64,000 bases of DNA from Clostridia bacterium (GCA_017449935.1 JAFSYP010000108.1:1-64000), one strand, 5' to 3'. Positions 16,876 through 25,802 are shown, counted from the stretch's first letter. A program made the numbers and translations. The notes: generated from the sequence alone by a model not told the origin.

Positions 16876-18474
16876 ATGTTTACAGAAGAAAACGGCAAGA
16901 TCTGGCTTGCCACCGGCAGTGAACGCGTTTACCTGGATCCTTCGATGGCTAATCGCCACGGTCTGATCGCCGGCGCCACCGGCACGGGTAAAACCGTAAC
17001 GCTCAAGGTCGTTGCAGAATCTTTCAGCGAGATGGGTGTGCCCGTGTTCATCGCCGACATCAAGGGCGACGTTTCCGGCATGTGCCTGCCCGGCCGCGAA
17101 AACAAACATATCCGCCGCTCGATCGACACGATGGGGATCGAGGATTTTAACTATACCGATTTTCCCGTGCGTTTCTTTGACGTCTACGGCAAGTTGGGTC
17201 ACCCGGTGCGTACCACGATCTCCGACATGGGACCGGAGCTGCTGGCGCGTCTTTTGGGGCTCAACGATGTCCAGAGCGGCGTGCTGCGCATCGTGTTCCG
17301 TATTGCCGACGACAACGGTCTGCTTCTTCTGGACCTGAAGGACCTGCGTTCCATGCTGCAATTCGTGGCTGATAACTCGACAGAATACAAGATCCGCTAC
17401 GGTAACGTGTCGACGCAGTCGATCGGTTCCATCCAGCGCGCGCTTCTGACGCTGGAGGATGAGGGCGGCAATATCTTTTTCGGCGAGCCGGCGCTGGACA
17501 TCGGCGACTGGTTCGACTGGGACCCGGACGGCCGCGGCGTGATGAATATTCTGGAATGCGCCGAGTTGTTCCAGCATCCGCTGCTTTACAGCACGTTCCT
17601 GCTGTGGATGCTCACGGAGCTCTACGAACTGCTGCCCGAGGCGGGCGACCTCGACAAGCCGAAGATCGCCTTTTTCTTTGACGAAGCGCATCTGCTGTTC
17701 AAAGACGCGCCGAAAGCCCTGCTCGAAAAAGTGGAGCAGGTCGTGCGTCTTATCCGCTCTAAGGGCGTTTCGGTCTGGTTCATCACCCAAAACCCGATGG
17801 ACATCCCGGAATCCGTGCTCACTCAGATCGGCAACCGCGTGCAGCATGCCCTGCGCGCCTATACGCCCAACGAGCAAAAGGCCATCCGCGCCGCCGCACG
17901 TTCGTTCCGTGTGAATGACGCGTTCGATACGGAGACGGTGCTGCAGGAGCTTGCCACCGGCGAAGCTTTGGTCTCTGTGCTTGATGAAAAGGGCATTCCG
18001 GGCGTTGTGCAGCGCGCCAATATTCTGCCGCCGAAGAGCTCCATGGAAGCTGTGGCGCCGGCCGTGATCGGTACCGTGCTGGCCACGTCTCCGCTGCTCA
18101 GTAAATATGCCGAGACGCTTGACCGCGAATCCGCCTATGAGATCCTCACCGAAAAAGTGGAACAGTCCGCCCGCGAAGCCGAAGAACTGGCACGCCGGAA
18201 AGAGGAGGAGAAAGAGCGTCAGCAGGCTGAAAAGCAGCGTTTGGCCGAGGAAAAGGCTCGCGCCGCCGAAGAGCGCCGCCTCGCCGCGGAAGAAAAACGC
18301 ATTGCCAAAGAAGAACGCGACGCCGAACGTGCCCGTGAGCAAAAACGTAAGAGTTCTGTTTCCGGCACCGCGAGCAAGATGGTGAACAAGGTCGCATCCT
18401 CCGCGATGAGTACCATCGGCCGGGAAGTTGGCAAGCAGCTGTTCCGCGGCATCTTTGGTACGATGAAAAAGTAA
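16876..18474 (+). CDS. HerA-like ATPase (DUF853 family)
   Basis: A 532-residue P-loop ATPase of the HerA/FtsK superfamily, DUF853 branch; such hexameric motors translocate DNA. Walker A is GATGTGKT (33-40) and Walker B is IAFFFDEAHLLF (Asp269, Glu270), followed by the RLIRSKGVSVWFITQNPMD sensor segment. From about 435 to 505 it carries a charged Glu/Arg/Lys/Ala coiled coil (for example KEEEKERQQAEKQRLAEEKA), then a short basic C-terminus. No NurA nuclease partner is adjacent. The ATG at 16876 is nine bases after AAAGGAG; upstream in-frame starts lack such a site. It has its own promoter and terminator, directly ahead of the TerB operon. Confidence 0.9.
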   Translation: MFTEENGKIWLATGSERVYLDPSMANRHGLIAGATGTGKTVTLKVVAESFSEMGVPVFIADIKGDVSGMCLPGRENKHIRRSIDTMGIEDFNYTDFPVRFFDVYGKLGHPVRTTISDMGPELLARLLGLNDVQSGVLRIVFRIADDNGLLLLDLKDLRSMLQFVADNSTEYKIRYGNVSTQSIGSIQRALLTLEDEGGNIFFGEPALDIGDWFDWDPDGRGVMNILECAELFQHPLLYSTFLLWMLTELYELLPEAGDLDKPKIAFFFDEAHLLFKDAPKALLEKVEQVVRLIRSKGVSVWFITQNPMDIPESVLTQIGNRVQHALRAYTPNEQKAIRAAARSFRVNDAFDTETVLQELATGEALVSVLDEKGIPGVVQRANILPPKSSMEAVAPAVIGTVLATSPLLSKYAETLDRESAYEILTEKVEQSAREAEELARRKEEEKERQQAEKQRLAEEKARAAEERRLAAEEKRIAKEERDAERAREQKRKSSVSGTASKMVNKVASSAMSTIGREVGKQLFRGIFGTMKK

Positions 18475-18480
18475 ATAAAA

Positions 18481-18512
18481 GTCTTCCTGACAAAACGTCT
18501 TCCTGACAAAAC
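18481..18512 (+). repeat. Tandem 16-base duplication
   Basis: GTCTTCCTGACAAAAC occurs twice back to back (18481-18496 and 18497-18512), between the HerA-like stop codon and its terminator. It looks like a small replication-slippage duplication. Confidence 0.9.
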
Positions 18513-18513
18513 G

Positions 18514-18562
18514 GCACGCCTCTTGTGATACGGTGCGTATCTATAAGAGGCGTGCTTTTTTT
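18514..18562 (+). terminator. Rho-independent terminator after the HerA-like gene
   Basis: A perfect 11-base stem (18514-18524 with 18545-18555) is followed by seven T. It isolates the HerA-like gene from the TerB operon. Confidence 0.9.
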
Positions 18563-18612
18563 ATATCAATGGATGTCGCAGAACAAACGTTCAAATTATT
18601 TGAAGATAATGA

Positions 18613-18641
18613 TTGCATTTTGCTGAAAAACTTGTTATAAT
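18613..18641 (+). promoter_or_regulatory. Sigma-A promoter for the TerB-ATPase-helicase operon
   Basis: TTGCAT (18613-18618), a 17-base spacer and perfect TATAAT (18636-18641) lie 33 bases before the ATG at 18674. There is no internal promoter-sized gap in the operon, so this should drive all three genes. Confidence 0.8.
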
Positions 18642-18673
18642 ATAAGATAAATCAAACGAAGGGCGGTGTGCGT

Positions 18674-20131
18674 ATGGGCGATGTTCACGAGCTGATCTCC
18701 AAGGTCATGGAGCAGCCCGGGATCTCAACGCGCGTCTATCGGGACGAGCCGATTCTGCGTACGGCCGCGCAGATGAACAACTATCTGCCGGAGAAGTGCC
18801 GCCGGATGCGCAAGCTCGCTTTTCAGGGCGGCACGCGCAGCATGACCTCTGCCGAGATCTTTTATAAGCAGGGCAAGTTCATGGAGGACTATGAAGACGA
18901 CTGTCCGTACCGCGGGACGTTTTTTCGCTATTATCCGACTTATGAATCCATGAGCGACAGCCAGCTGCGCGGGTATTTTACATGGCGCACGCAGGTTCGG
19001 CAAGGGAACGTCGAGCAAACGGAGCTTTCTTTTGTATATGTATATATCTACGAACTCTTAAACGGCATCGGCGTCGCCGACGCGCTCGACGGGTATCAAA
19101 AGCTGTTGGGTTTCTATGAAAAGTACAGCAAGATCGATATGCAGATCAACCGCTATGTTGAGCTTTGGCTGCGTGACTATGTGATCTATTACGATCTGGA
19201 TCCGTCACTTTTATCCCGTTCGGATGACGCGACATTCGACGAGTCGCTTTCCGTGTTGATGGACGCGGACGTACAGGAGGACGACAAGCTGTTTGACGCG
19301 CTTTGCGCGCTGTCTTCCTATCAGTTGCAGCGCTCGCGCTTTTATCGGGAACAGCCCGAAGCGACGCGGGAGGTGCTTTGCGCCGTTTTCCGGGCTCTTT
19401 CGGCGTACTACGCAAAACACCGCAGGTATTCTCTGTGCGAAGCGTACTTCGGTCGAAGGTTCACCACGCCGTACACCATGTTTTATTCGGCGATCTTTTA
19501 TCCGCAAAGCATGTCGGCCGACCGCACCTACGCTGTCGGGGCGCTGACATCGTTCACCTGTGAAAACGGCAGATGGAGCTGCACCCGTGTTTGGGGAAAA
19601 CGCGGAAAAAACACGGAGCTCGGCGCGATGACGCGCGCCGTGGACGCGATCATGCGCGAGACGTTTTTGTTTCCGTATTCGCTGAAAACAAATTCGGTAC
19701 CAAAGTATTTACAAAAGATCATTCAGGATTGCATTGATTCTCTGCGTCGGGCGCAAAATGAGCGAGCCGTGCGGGAGGTTCGGATCAACCTGTCGAAGCT
19801 GCAGGAGATACGCGACGCGGCGGAGATCACACGCGAAAAGCTGATCGTCGACGAGCCGGAAGAACAGGAGCCGCCGCCCGAGGCTTTGCCGGAGCCTTCG
19901 GAAAACGCAGCGGGGCTGGACGACGACGAGCGCGCCGTGCTGTCCGCACTTCTTTGCGGAGAGTCCGCGCAAACAGCATTGTCCGGCACGGGAAAGCTGT
20001 TGTCCGTGGTAGCGGAATCCATCAATGAGAAGTGTTTTGATTTGTTTGACGACACGGTGATAGCGTTTGACGGCGACACGCCGTATTTGATCGAGGACTA
20101 CGAAGAGGAACTGAGAGGACTGTTGTCATGA
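18674..20131 (+). CDS. TerB_N / TerB_C domain protein
   Basis: A 485-residue protein with a TerB-N-like domain at about 35-215; KCRRMRKLAFQGGTRSMT, the aromatic block YRGTFFRYYPTYESMSD and ELSFVYVYIYELLNGIG are its landmarks. The C-terminal part (about 340-485) looks like a TerB-C region: helical, with an acidic Pro/Glu linker (EEQEPPPEALPEPSE) and a final winged-helix-like segment. TerB-type domains are alpha-helical metal-responsive modules found in tellurite/stress and DNA-processing operons. No nuclease motif seen. Start: the ATG at 18674 has better spacing from AAGGG than the GTG at 18668. Its stop overlaps the next start (ATGA). Confidence 0.8.
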   Translation: MGDVHELISKVMEQPGISTRVYRDEPILRTAAQMNNYLPEKCRRMRKLAFQGGTRSMTSAEIFYKQGKFMEDYEDDCPYRGTFFRYYPTYESMSDSQLRGYFTWRTQVRQGNVEQTELSFVYVYIYELLNGIGVADALDGYQKLLGFYEKYSKIDMQINRYVELWLRDYVIYYDLDPSLLSRSDDATFDESLSVLMDADVQEDDKLFDALCALSSYQLQRSRFYREQPEATREVLCAVFRALSAYYAKHRRYSLCEAYFGRRFTTPYTMFYSAIFYPQSMSADRTYAVGALTSFTCENGRWSCTRVWGKRGKNTELGAMTRAVDAIMRETFLFPYSLKTNSVPKYLQKIIQDCIDSLRRAQNERAVREVRINLSKLQEIRDAAEITREKLIVDEPEEQEPPPEALPEPSENAAGLDDDERAVLSALLCGESAQTALSGTGKLLSVVAESINEKCFDLFDDTVIAFDGDTPYLIEDYEEELRGLLS

Positions 20132-21438
20132 AAATACCGAAACGAATCGCATCCGTTGTGATCAACTCACTGAAAGGCGGCGTCGTGCCGCGCATCGGTC
20201 TGCCGTATATCACAGTCGGCCGTGAAACAGAGATCGCCGCGCTGCTGCATGACGTGGAGATCATCGCCGACGGCGGCGCGTCCTTCCGCTTTATCGTCGG
20301 ACGCTACGGCAGCGGCAAGAGCTTTCTGCTGCAAACCATCCGCAGTTACTGTATGGATAAGGGGTTTGCCGTTGTGGACGCCGATCTTTCTCCGGAGCGC
20401 AGACTGCAGGGCACAAAGGGGCAGGGGCTTGCGACCTATAAGGAACTGATCCGCAACATGTCTACCAAAACGCGTCCCGAAGGCGGTGCGCTGACGCTGA
20501 TCCTTGACCGCTGGATCAGCACCGTGCAGAGCGAGACCGCGTCGCAGAACGGGCTGAACGCGCTCGATCCCGCGCTTCCCGCTTTGGTCGAAAAAAAGAT
20601 CTTTGAGGTCATCCGTTCGCTCAATGAAATGGTTCACGGCTTCGATTTTGCAAAGCTGCTGACCATCTACTACCGCGCTTATTTAGACGGCGACGACGAC
20701 AGCAAGGCGAAGGTCGTTAAATGGTTCCGCGGCGAATACGCCACGAAGACCGAGGCTAAAGCCGAGCTGGGCGTAAACATCGTGATAACGGACGATGACT
20801 GGTACGAATACATCAAGCTCTTTGCCGTTTTCCTGAAAAAGGCCGGATATGCCGGACTTCTGATCCTGATCGACGAGCTTGTCAATATCTATAAGGTGCC
20901 GAACAGCATCACGCGTCAGTATAATTATGAAAAGATACTGACCATGTACAATGACACCTTACAGGGGAAAGCGTCGTATCTGGGCATCATCATGAGCGGC
21001 ACGCCGCAGTGTATCGAGGACACGCGGCGCGGTGTATTCAGCTATGAGGCGCTGCGTTCGCGGCTGACCGACGGCAGATTTTCGCGGGAGGGCGTGCAGG
21101 ATATGCTCGCGCCGATCATTCGCCTGGAGCCGCTGACGCATGAAGAAATGCTTGTGCTGACGGAAAAGCTGACGGAAATCCATGCGAAGTTGTTTGATTA
21201 TACGCCGACGCTGACGGAAAATGATCTTGCGGATTTTATACGGATCGAGTTTGCCCGCATCGGCGCCGATGTGCATATCACGCCGCGTGAAGTCATCCGC
21301 GACTTCATCGAGCTGTTGAACATCATCCATCAGCATCCCGAAATGCAGGTACGCACGCTGCTGGGGTCGGACGGGTTCGACTTCGCGAAGAGCACACCGG
21401 AGCCGTCGGATGCTTCGTTTGCGGAGTTTGAAGTATGA
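20128..21438 (+). CDS. BrxD-like P-loop ATPase (DUF2791 / BREX ATP-binding)
   Basis: A 436-residue AAA-type ATPase resembling BrxD/BrxC of BREX systems (formerly DUF2791). The N-terminus has the family hallmark GGVVPRIGLPYITVGRETEI. Walker A is GRYGSGKS (58-65), and DADLSPERRLQGTKGQGLAT follows. Walker B is LLILIDELVN (Asp249, Glu250), a sensor-like IIMSGTP comes next, and an arginine-rich SRLTDGRFSREGVQ lies beyond. The C-terminus is helical. It overlaps the TerB gene and the helicase gene by four bases each (ATGA), so the three proteins are probably made together and likely form a complex. No PglX methylase, PglZ or Lon-like BREX gene is present. Confidence 0.88.
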   Translation: MKIPKRIASVVINSLKGGVVPRIGLPYITVGRETEIAALLHDVEIIADGGASFRFIVGRYGSGKSFLLQTIRSYCMDKGFAVVDADLSPERRLQGTKGQGLATYKELIRNMSTKTRPEGGALTLILDRWISTVQSETASQNGLNALDPALPALVEKKIFEVIRSLNEMVHGFDFAKLLTIYYRAYLDGDDDSKAKVVKWFRGEYATKTEAKAELGVNIVITDDDWYEYIKLFAVFLKKAGYAGLLILIDELVNIYKVPNSITRQYNYEKILTMYNDTLQGKASYLGIIMSGTPQCIEDTRRGVFSYEALRSRLTDGRFSREGVQDMLAPIIRLEPLTHEEMLVLTEKLTEIHAKLFDYTPTLTENDLADFIRIEFARIGADVHITPREVIRDFIELLNIIHQHPEMQVRTLLGSDGFDFAKSTPEPSDASFAEFEV

Positions 21439-23687
21439 GTAACGTATTTGACAGATATGCGCCCTTTGTGCAGGACTTTATTTACCGCAACGGCTGGGAA
21501 TCGCTGCGCGCGATACAGGTCGCGGCGGGCGACGCGATCTTCAATACCGAGGACAATGTCCTGCTGACCGCCTCGACCGCGTCCGGAAAAACAGAAGCCG
21601 CTTTCTTTCCGATCCTCACTCTGTTTGACGAGGATATGCCGCGTTCGGTCGGCGCGATCTATATCGGTCCGCTGAAGGCGTTGATCAACGACCAGTTCAT
21701 GCGGCTCAACGATTTGTGCGAGCAGGCGCAGATCCCTGTCTGGCACTGGCACGGCGACGTGTCCCAGTCGCACAAGTCGCGGATGCTGAAGAAGCCGTCG
21801 GGTATCCTGCAGATCACGCCGGAATCGCTTGAGGCGATGCTGCTGCGCAAGCATGCGGAGATCGTGCGTCTGTTTTGCGATCTTCGGTTCATCGTGATCG
21901 ACGAAGTACATTCGCTCATGCGCGGCGACCGCGGCGGGCAGACGCTGTGCCTGATCGAGCGCCTTTGCGCGCTCGCGGGCGTCAATCCCCGACGGATCGG
22001 TTTGTCCGCCACGATCGGCGATCCGGAAAGCACCGGCCGGTTTCTGTCGAGCGGGACGGGCCGCGGCGTCGTGATCCCGAAGATCGAGTCAAAGGGTACG
22101 CGCTGGCGTCTGTCGATGGAGCATTTTTACGTCCAGGGTCCGCAGGCCGCGGAAGGAAAAGCGGTGCAGACGGCGCAGCCTGTGTTGGAAAGCGCAACGG
22201 ATACGGCGCCGCAGAACGCCGATCCGGGGATCGGGTATATCTTTGAACATACGCGCGGCAAAAAGTGTCTGGTCTTCGTCAACTCCCGCGAGGAATGCGA
22301 AGCGGTCACGACGACGCTTCGCCAGTACTGCGAGGCGCGACACGAGCCGGACCGTTTTCTGATCCATCACGGAAATCTTTCCGCGTCGTATCGGGAGACG
22401 GCCGAGGAAGTGATGAAGGACGATGCGCAGACGCAGACGACCGTTACGACGGCGACGCTGGAGCTTGGGATCGACGTCGGTCGACTGGAACGCGCGTTCC
22501 AGATCGACGCGCCGTTTATGGTGTCATCGTTCCTTCAGCGGCTCGGCCGCACAGGACGGCGCGATCAGCCGCCGGAAATGTGGTTCGTCATGCGCGAGGA
22601 TATGCCGATGGTGCGCGCCATGCTGCCGACGACCGTACCGTGGAAGCTGCTTCAGGGGATCGCGCTTGTGCAGTTGTATTTAGAGCAGCGCTGGGTTGAG
22701 CCGCCGAAGCTCGACCGATTGCCGTTCAGTCTTCTGTATCATCAGACCATGAGCACGCTTGCTTCCTGCGGGGAGCTGACCGCGGCGGAGCTGGCTTCGC
22801 GCGTGCTGACGCTCAGTTTTTTCCACCGTATCTCTAAAGACGATTACCGCGAGTTGCTGCGTCACCTGATCGAGACGGAGCAGATCCAGCGAACGGAGCA
22901 GGGGGGACTGATCGTCGGACTGGCGGGCGAGAGGGTCATCAACTCCTTCAAGTTTTATGCGGTCTTTCAGGAGAGTGAGGAATATACCGTTCGCTGCGGA
23001 TCGCAGGAGCTCGGCACCATCGTGATGCCGCCTCCGGTCGGAGAAAAGATCGCGCTGGCCGGTCACGTCTGGATCGTCGAGGAGATCGACCACAAACGCC
23101 GCGTCATTTACTGCGAGCAGGTCAAAGGCAAGGTCCCAGCGTACTTCGGCGAGTGCGCGGGGGATATTCATACGAAGGTGCTTGAAAGAATGCGTCAGGT
23201 CCTTCAGGAGGATCGTTCCTATCCGTATCTGATGCAAAACGCCTCTGCACGTCTTACGCATGCACGTATGACCGCGCGCAATTCCGGCGCGTCGACACGA
23301 CCGCTTGTTTGTCTGGGCGGCAATATGTGGTGCCTGTTCCCGTGGCTCGGGACGTATGCGTTCTTTGCGATGGAGCGTTTTTTAAAACGCAGATGCGGCG
23401 ACCGTCTCGGTCTTTCCGCGCTTGATCCCGTGCGGCCGTATTTTATCCAGTTCAAAATGAAAGCCGATCCGCTGACGTTTTTTACCGTACTGCGCGAAGA
23501 AGCCGAAAAGCCGATCGATCCGATGGAGCTTGTCTATCCGAACGAGGTGCCGATCTTTGAAAAATACGACGAATATGTGCCGCAGTCGCTCGTGCGCAAG
23601 GGCTTCGCGTACGGCATATTGAATATTCGGGAAATGCTGGAAAGGATTCGCAGCTGGGATATCGAAGACTTTCGTCGCTTTGACTAA
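21435..23687 (+). CDS. DEVH-box superfamily 2 helicase (Lhr/BrxHI-like)
   Basis: A 750-residue ATP-dependent nucleic-acid helicase of superfamily 2. Motif I is TASTASGKTE (Lys52), Ia lies in GPLKALINDQ, motif II is DEVH (156-159), III is SATIGDP, V is ATLELGIDVG and VI is QRLGRTGRR. The long C-terminal region (about 400-750) contains a winged-helix/beta section and matches the layout of Lhr-like enzymes and BrxHI of type 2 BREX. The start overlaps the ATPase stop by four bases. With TerB-N and the BrxD-like ATPase it forms a compact operon. Function is inferred as DNA processing, repair or defence. Confidence 0.9.
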   Translation: MSNVFDRYAPFVQDFIYRNGWESLRAIQVAAGDAIFNTEDNVLLTASTASGKTEAAFFPILTLFDEDMPRSVGAIYIGPLKALINDQFMRLNDLCEQAQIPVWHWHGDVSQSHKSRMLKKPSGILQITPESLEAMLLRKHAEIVRLFCDLRFIVIDEVHSLMRGDRGGQTLCLIERLCALAGVNPRRIGLSATIGDPESTGRFLSSGTGRGVVIPKIESKGTRWRLSMEHFYVQGPQAAEGKAVQTAQPVLESATDTAPQNADPGIGYIFEHTRGKKCLVFVNSREECEAVTTTLRQYCEARHEPDRFLIHHGNLSASYRETAEEVMKDDAQTQTTVTTATLELGIDVGRLERAFQIDAPFMVSSFLQRLGRTGRRDQPPEMWFVMREDMPMVRAMLPTTVPWKLLQGIALVQLYLEQRWVEPPKLDRLPFSLLYHQTMSTLASCGELTAAELASRVLTLSFFHRISKDDYRELLRHLIETEQIQRTEQGGLIVGLAGERVINSFKFYAVFQESEEYTVRCGSQELGTIVMPPPVGEKIALAGHVWIVEEIDHKRRVIYCEQVKGKVPAYFGECAGDIHTKVLERMRQVLQEDRSYPYLMQNASARLTHARMTARNSGASTRPLVCLGGNMWCLFPWLGTYAFFAMERFLKRRCGDRLGLSALDPVRPYFIQFKMKADPLTFFTVLREEAEKPIDPMELVYPNEVPIFEKYDEYVPQSLVRKGFAYGILNIREMLERIRSWDIEDFRRFD

Positions 23688-23720
23688 ACATTTTTCCGTT
23701 TTTTGTGAAGAATGACGATA

Positions 23721-23749
23721 TTGCAAAGTTGTTATATCTGTGTTATACT
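23721..23749 (+). promoter_or_regulatory. Promoter for the SPFH zinc-ribbon gene
   Basis: TTGCAA (23721-23726) and TATACT (23744-23749) have a 17-base spacer; an overlapping TATAAT at 23749-23754 would give a 22-base spacer. The ATG at 23800 follows an AAAGGAG. Confidence 0.65.
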
Positions 23750-23799
23750 ATAATATAAGGATGTGTACGGTGAAGTACACGCGAAAGGAGTAATCAACT

Positions 23800-25128
23800 A
23801 TGGGACTTATCAGAGCGGGCGTCGGCGCACTCGGCGGTGTGTTGGCCGATCAGTGGAAAGAGTTTTTCTATTGTGACGCGATCGCCAAGGACGTCATGGT
23901 CGTCAAGGGGCAAAAACGCATTACCGGTCGTTCCGCCAACACAAAGGGCAACGACAACATCATTTCCAACGGTTCCGGTATTGCCGTGGCAGACGGTCAG
24001 TGTATGATCATCGTCGAGCAGGGCAAGATTGTCGAGGTCTGCGCTGAACCCGGTGAATTCACCTATGATACCTCTACCGAACCGAGCATCTTTACCGGCA
24101 GACTGGGCGACAGCATCAAGCAGACGTTCAAGACGATCGGCAAGCGTTTCACCTATGGCGGTGATACCGCGAAGGATCAGCGCGTTTACTATTTCAATAC
24201 CAAGGAACTGACCGACAACAAGTTCGGTACGCCGAATCCCGTGCCGTTCCGCGTTGTGGACCGCAATATCGGACTGGATATCGACATTTCCGTCCGCTGC
24301 AACGGTATCTTTTCTTACCGGATCGCCGATCCGCTGTTGTTCTATACGAATGTTTGCGGCAACGTGGAGTCGGAATACAATCGTTCCGAGATCGACGCGC
24401 AGCTCAAGACAGAGTTCCTGAACGCGCTGCAGCCCGCATTCGCCAAGATCTCCGAGATGGGCATTCGTTACAGTGCGCTTCCCGGCCACACGATGGAGCT
24501 GTCCGACGCGATGAACGATGTGCTGACGGCGAAGTGGACAGATCTTCGCGGTCTGGCAATCGTTTCCGTGGGCATCAATTCCATCACCGCGCCCAAGGAA
24601 GACGAAGATTTGATCAAGACGCTGCAGAGAAATGCTGTCATGCGCGATCCTACCATGGCAGGCGCCACGCTCGTCGGAGCGCAGGCGGAAGCTATGAAAG
24701 CGGCGGCGTCCAACTCCGCCGGCGCGATGACCGGCTTCATGGGATTGGGCTTTGCGCAGAATGCCGGCGGAATGAACGCGCAGAACCTTTTTGCCATGGG
24801 CGGTCAGCAGCAACAGGCGCAGCAGCCCGTACAGCAGCCTGTACAGCAGGCGGCGCCTGCGGACAGCTGGAAGTGCAGCTGCGGCAATATCGCAACCGGC
24901 AAGTTCTGCACCGAATGCGGCAAGGCTAAGCCCGAAGCGCAGGGCTGGACCTGCAAGTGCGGCGCGGTCAATCTGGGCAAATTCTGCCCCAACTGCGGCG
25001 CCCAGAAGCCGGCCGACGCGCCTTTGTACCGCTGCGACAAGTGCGGCTGGATGCCGGAAGATCCGCATCATCCGCCAAAGTTCTGCCCGGAATGCGGCGA
25101 TGTTTTCGACGAGAACGACGCGCGGTAA
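23800..25128 (+). CDS. SPFH-domain protein with C-terminal zinc ribbons (YdjI-like)
   Basis: A 442-residue protein resembling Bacillus YdjI and the so-called virion-core SPFH proteins, which act in membrane stress and microdomain assembly. The SPFH/band-7 region spans about 30-290 (VKGQKRITGRSANTKGNDNI, IIVEQGKIVEV, ADPLLFYTNVCGN). A flexible Gln/Ala/Pro segment (about 330-350) has PVQQ repeats. Three CxCG/CxxC zinc ribbons follow: CSCGN with FCTECG, CKCGA with FCPNCG, and CDKCG with FCPECG. There is no signal peptide. Membrane association would be through the N-terminal glycine/alanine-rich stretch. The next gene is only 83 bases on and is likely its partner. Confidence 0.88.
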   Translation: MGLIRAGVGALGGVLADQWKEFFYCDAIAKDVMVVKGQKRITGRSANTKGNDNIISNGSGIAVADGQCMIIVEQGKIVEVCAEPGEFTYDTSTEPSIFTGRLGDSIKQTFKTIGKRFTYGGDTAKDQRVYYFNTKELTDNKFGTPNPVPFRVVDRNIGLDIDISVRCNGIFSYRIADPLLFYTNVCGNVESEYNRSEIDAQLKTEFLNALQPAFAKISEMGIRYSALPGHTMELSDAMNDVLTAKWTDLRGLAIVSVGINSITAPKEDEDLIKTLQRNAVMRDPTMAGATLVGAQAEAMKAAASNSAGAMTGFMGLGFAQNAGGMNAQNLFAMGGQQQQAQQPVQQPVQQAAPADSWKCSCGNIATGKFCTECGKAKPEAQGWTCKCGAVNLGKFCPNCGAQKPADAPLYRCDKCGWMPEDPHHPPKFCPECGDVFDENDAR

Positions 25129-25160
25129 CGCAGACAGTACATCAATTCAACATCACAGCG

Positions 25161-25186
25161 GGCGGGACAGTTCTTTCTGTTCCGCC
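25161..25186 (+). other. Hairpin between the SPFH gene and its partner
   Basis: A 10-base stem with one G-U pair (25161-25170 with 25177-25186) has a TTCTTT loop. Only three T follow, so it may be a partial terminator that lowers expression of the downstream gene. Confidence 0.5.
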
Positions 25187-25211
25187 TTTCCTGTCCGAAA
25201 GGAGTATTTCT

Positions 25212-25802
25212 ATGGGATTGTTCGATCAGTTCAAAAACAAAGCGGTCCAAAGCGTCGGCAGCGCTGTGGATAATACGGTGCGTCAGGCGGCGCAGATCGT
25301 GGGAAATCACGGCGAAACGATCTCCTTTTCGTCGCTTCCGCAGGATCTGTCACAGCTTCAGGCGCTTCCGCACGCCGATCTGCAAAATCCGTACGGCACG
25401 GCCGCGCTGGCGGTAGCCGCACTGTGTCGGTACGGTGAGAGCGTAGACGACTGCATCCAGATGCTTAATTATCTTCGTGGTCCGCGGCCGCTGAGTCCGA
25501 TGGATCTTCAGTTCCTGCGCGACAGGCTGGGCGGGAAGGAATACGTTCCCATCTCGTACTTTGAAGGTACCTCTCCGCAGAACAACTACACGCCTTCCGT
25601 GCCGTATCGCATCACGGTCAAACGGAATCCTTATTCCGAGCACGGCGCCGATTTCCTGACGCTGTACGTGCATTCTTCCGGCGCGGACAGCGACCGCATC
25701 GTCGAGGTGCGCCGCAAGGTCAGCACGGGCCAGTGGTTCCTTTGGGAAGCCAAGTGCTTGTCTGATATCCGCAAGCCGGCACAGCAGGATCCGTGGGCTT
25801 GA
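25212..25802 (+). CDS. DUF6935-like protein of the SPFH locus
   Basis: A 196-residue soluble protein. The sequence from ALPHADLQNPYGTAALAVAA (about 55) through MLNYLRGPRPLSPMDLQFLR and TPSVPYRITVKRNPYSEHG to TGQWFLWEAKCLSDIR resembles, from memory, the DUF6935 family, often found beside SPFH zinc-ribbon proteins in gut Firmicutes. The start at 25212 (MGLFDQFKNKAVQS) has GGAG ten bases upstream; a longer in-frame reading from 24957 runs through the zinc ribbons of the previous gene and is rejected. No catalytic motif, signal peptide or membrane segment. The N-terminal 40 residues could be an amphipathic helix. Function unknown. Confidence 0.78.
   Translation: MGLFDQFKNKAVQSVGSAVDNTVRQAAQIVGNHGETISFSSLPQDLSQLQALPHADLQNPYGTAALAVAALCRYGESVDDCIQMLNYLRGPRPLSPMDLQFLRDRLGGKEYVPISYFEGTSPQNNYTPSVPYRITVKRNPYSEHGADFLTLYVHSSGADSDRIVEVRRKVSTGQWFLWEAKCLSDIRKPAQQDPWA

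Noticed and set aside
16855..18342. A 495-codon minus-strand frame opposite the HerA-like ATPase
   Set aside because: Shadow frame; the phenylalanine-rich stretch mirrors the Glu/Arg coiled coil of the real gene.
18674..23687. A complete BREX system
   Set aside because: Only BrxD-like and BrxHI-like parts are present. PglX, PglZ, BrxA/B, Lon-like and PglW genes are absent from the window.
24957..25211. A 5' extension of the DUF6935-like gene
   Set aside because: It reads through the zinc-ribbon part of the SPFH gene in another frame and ignores the good ribosome binding site at 25201.
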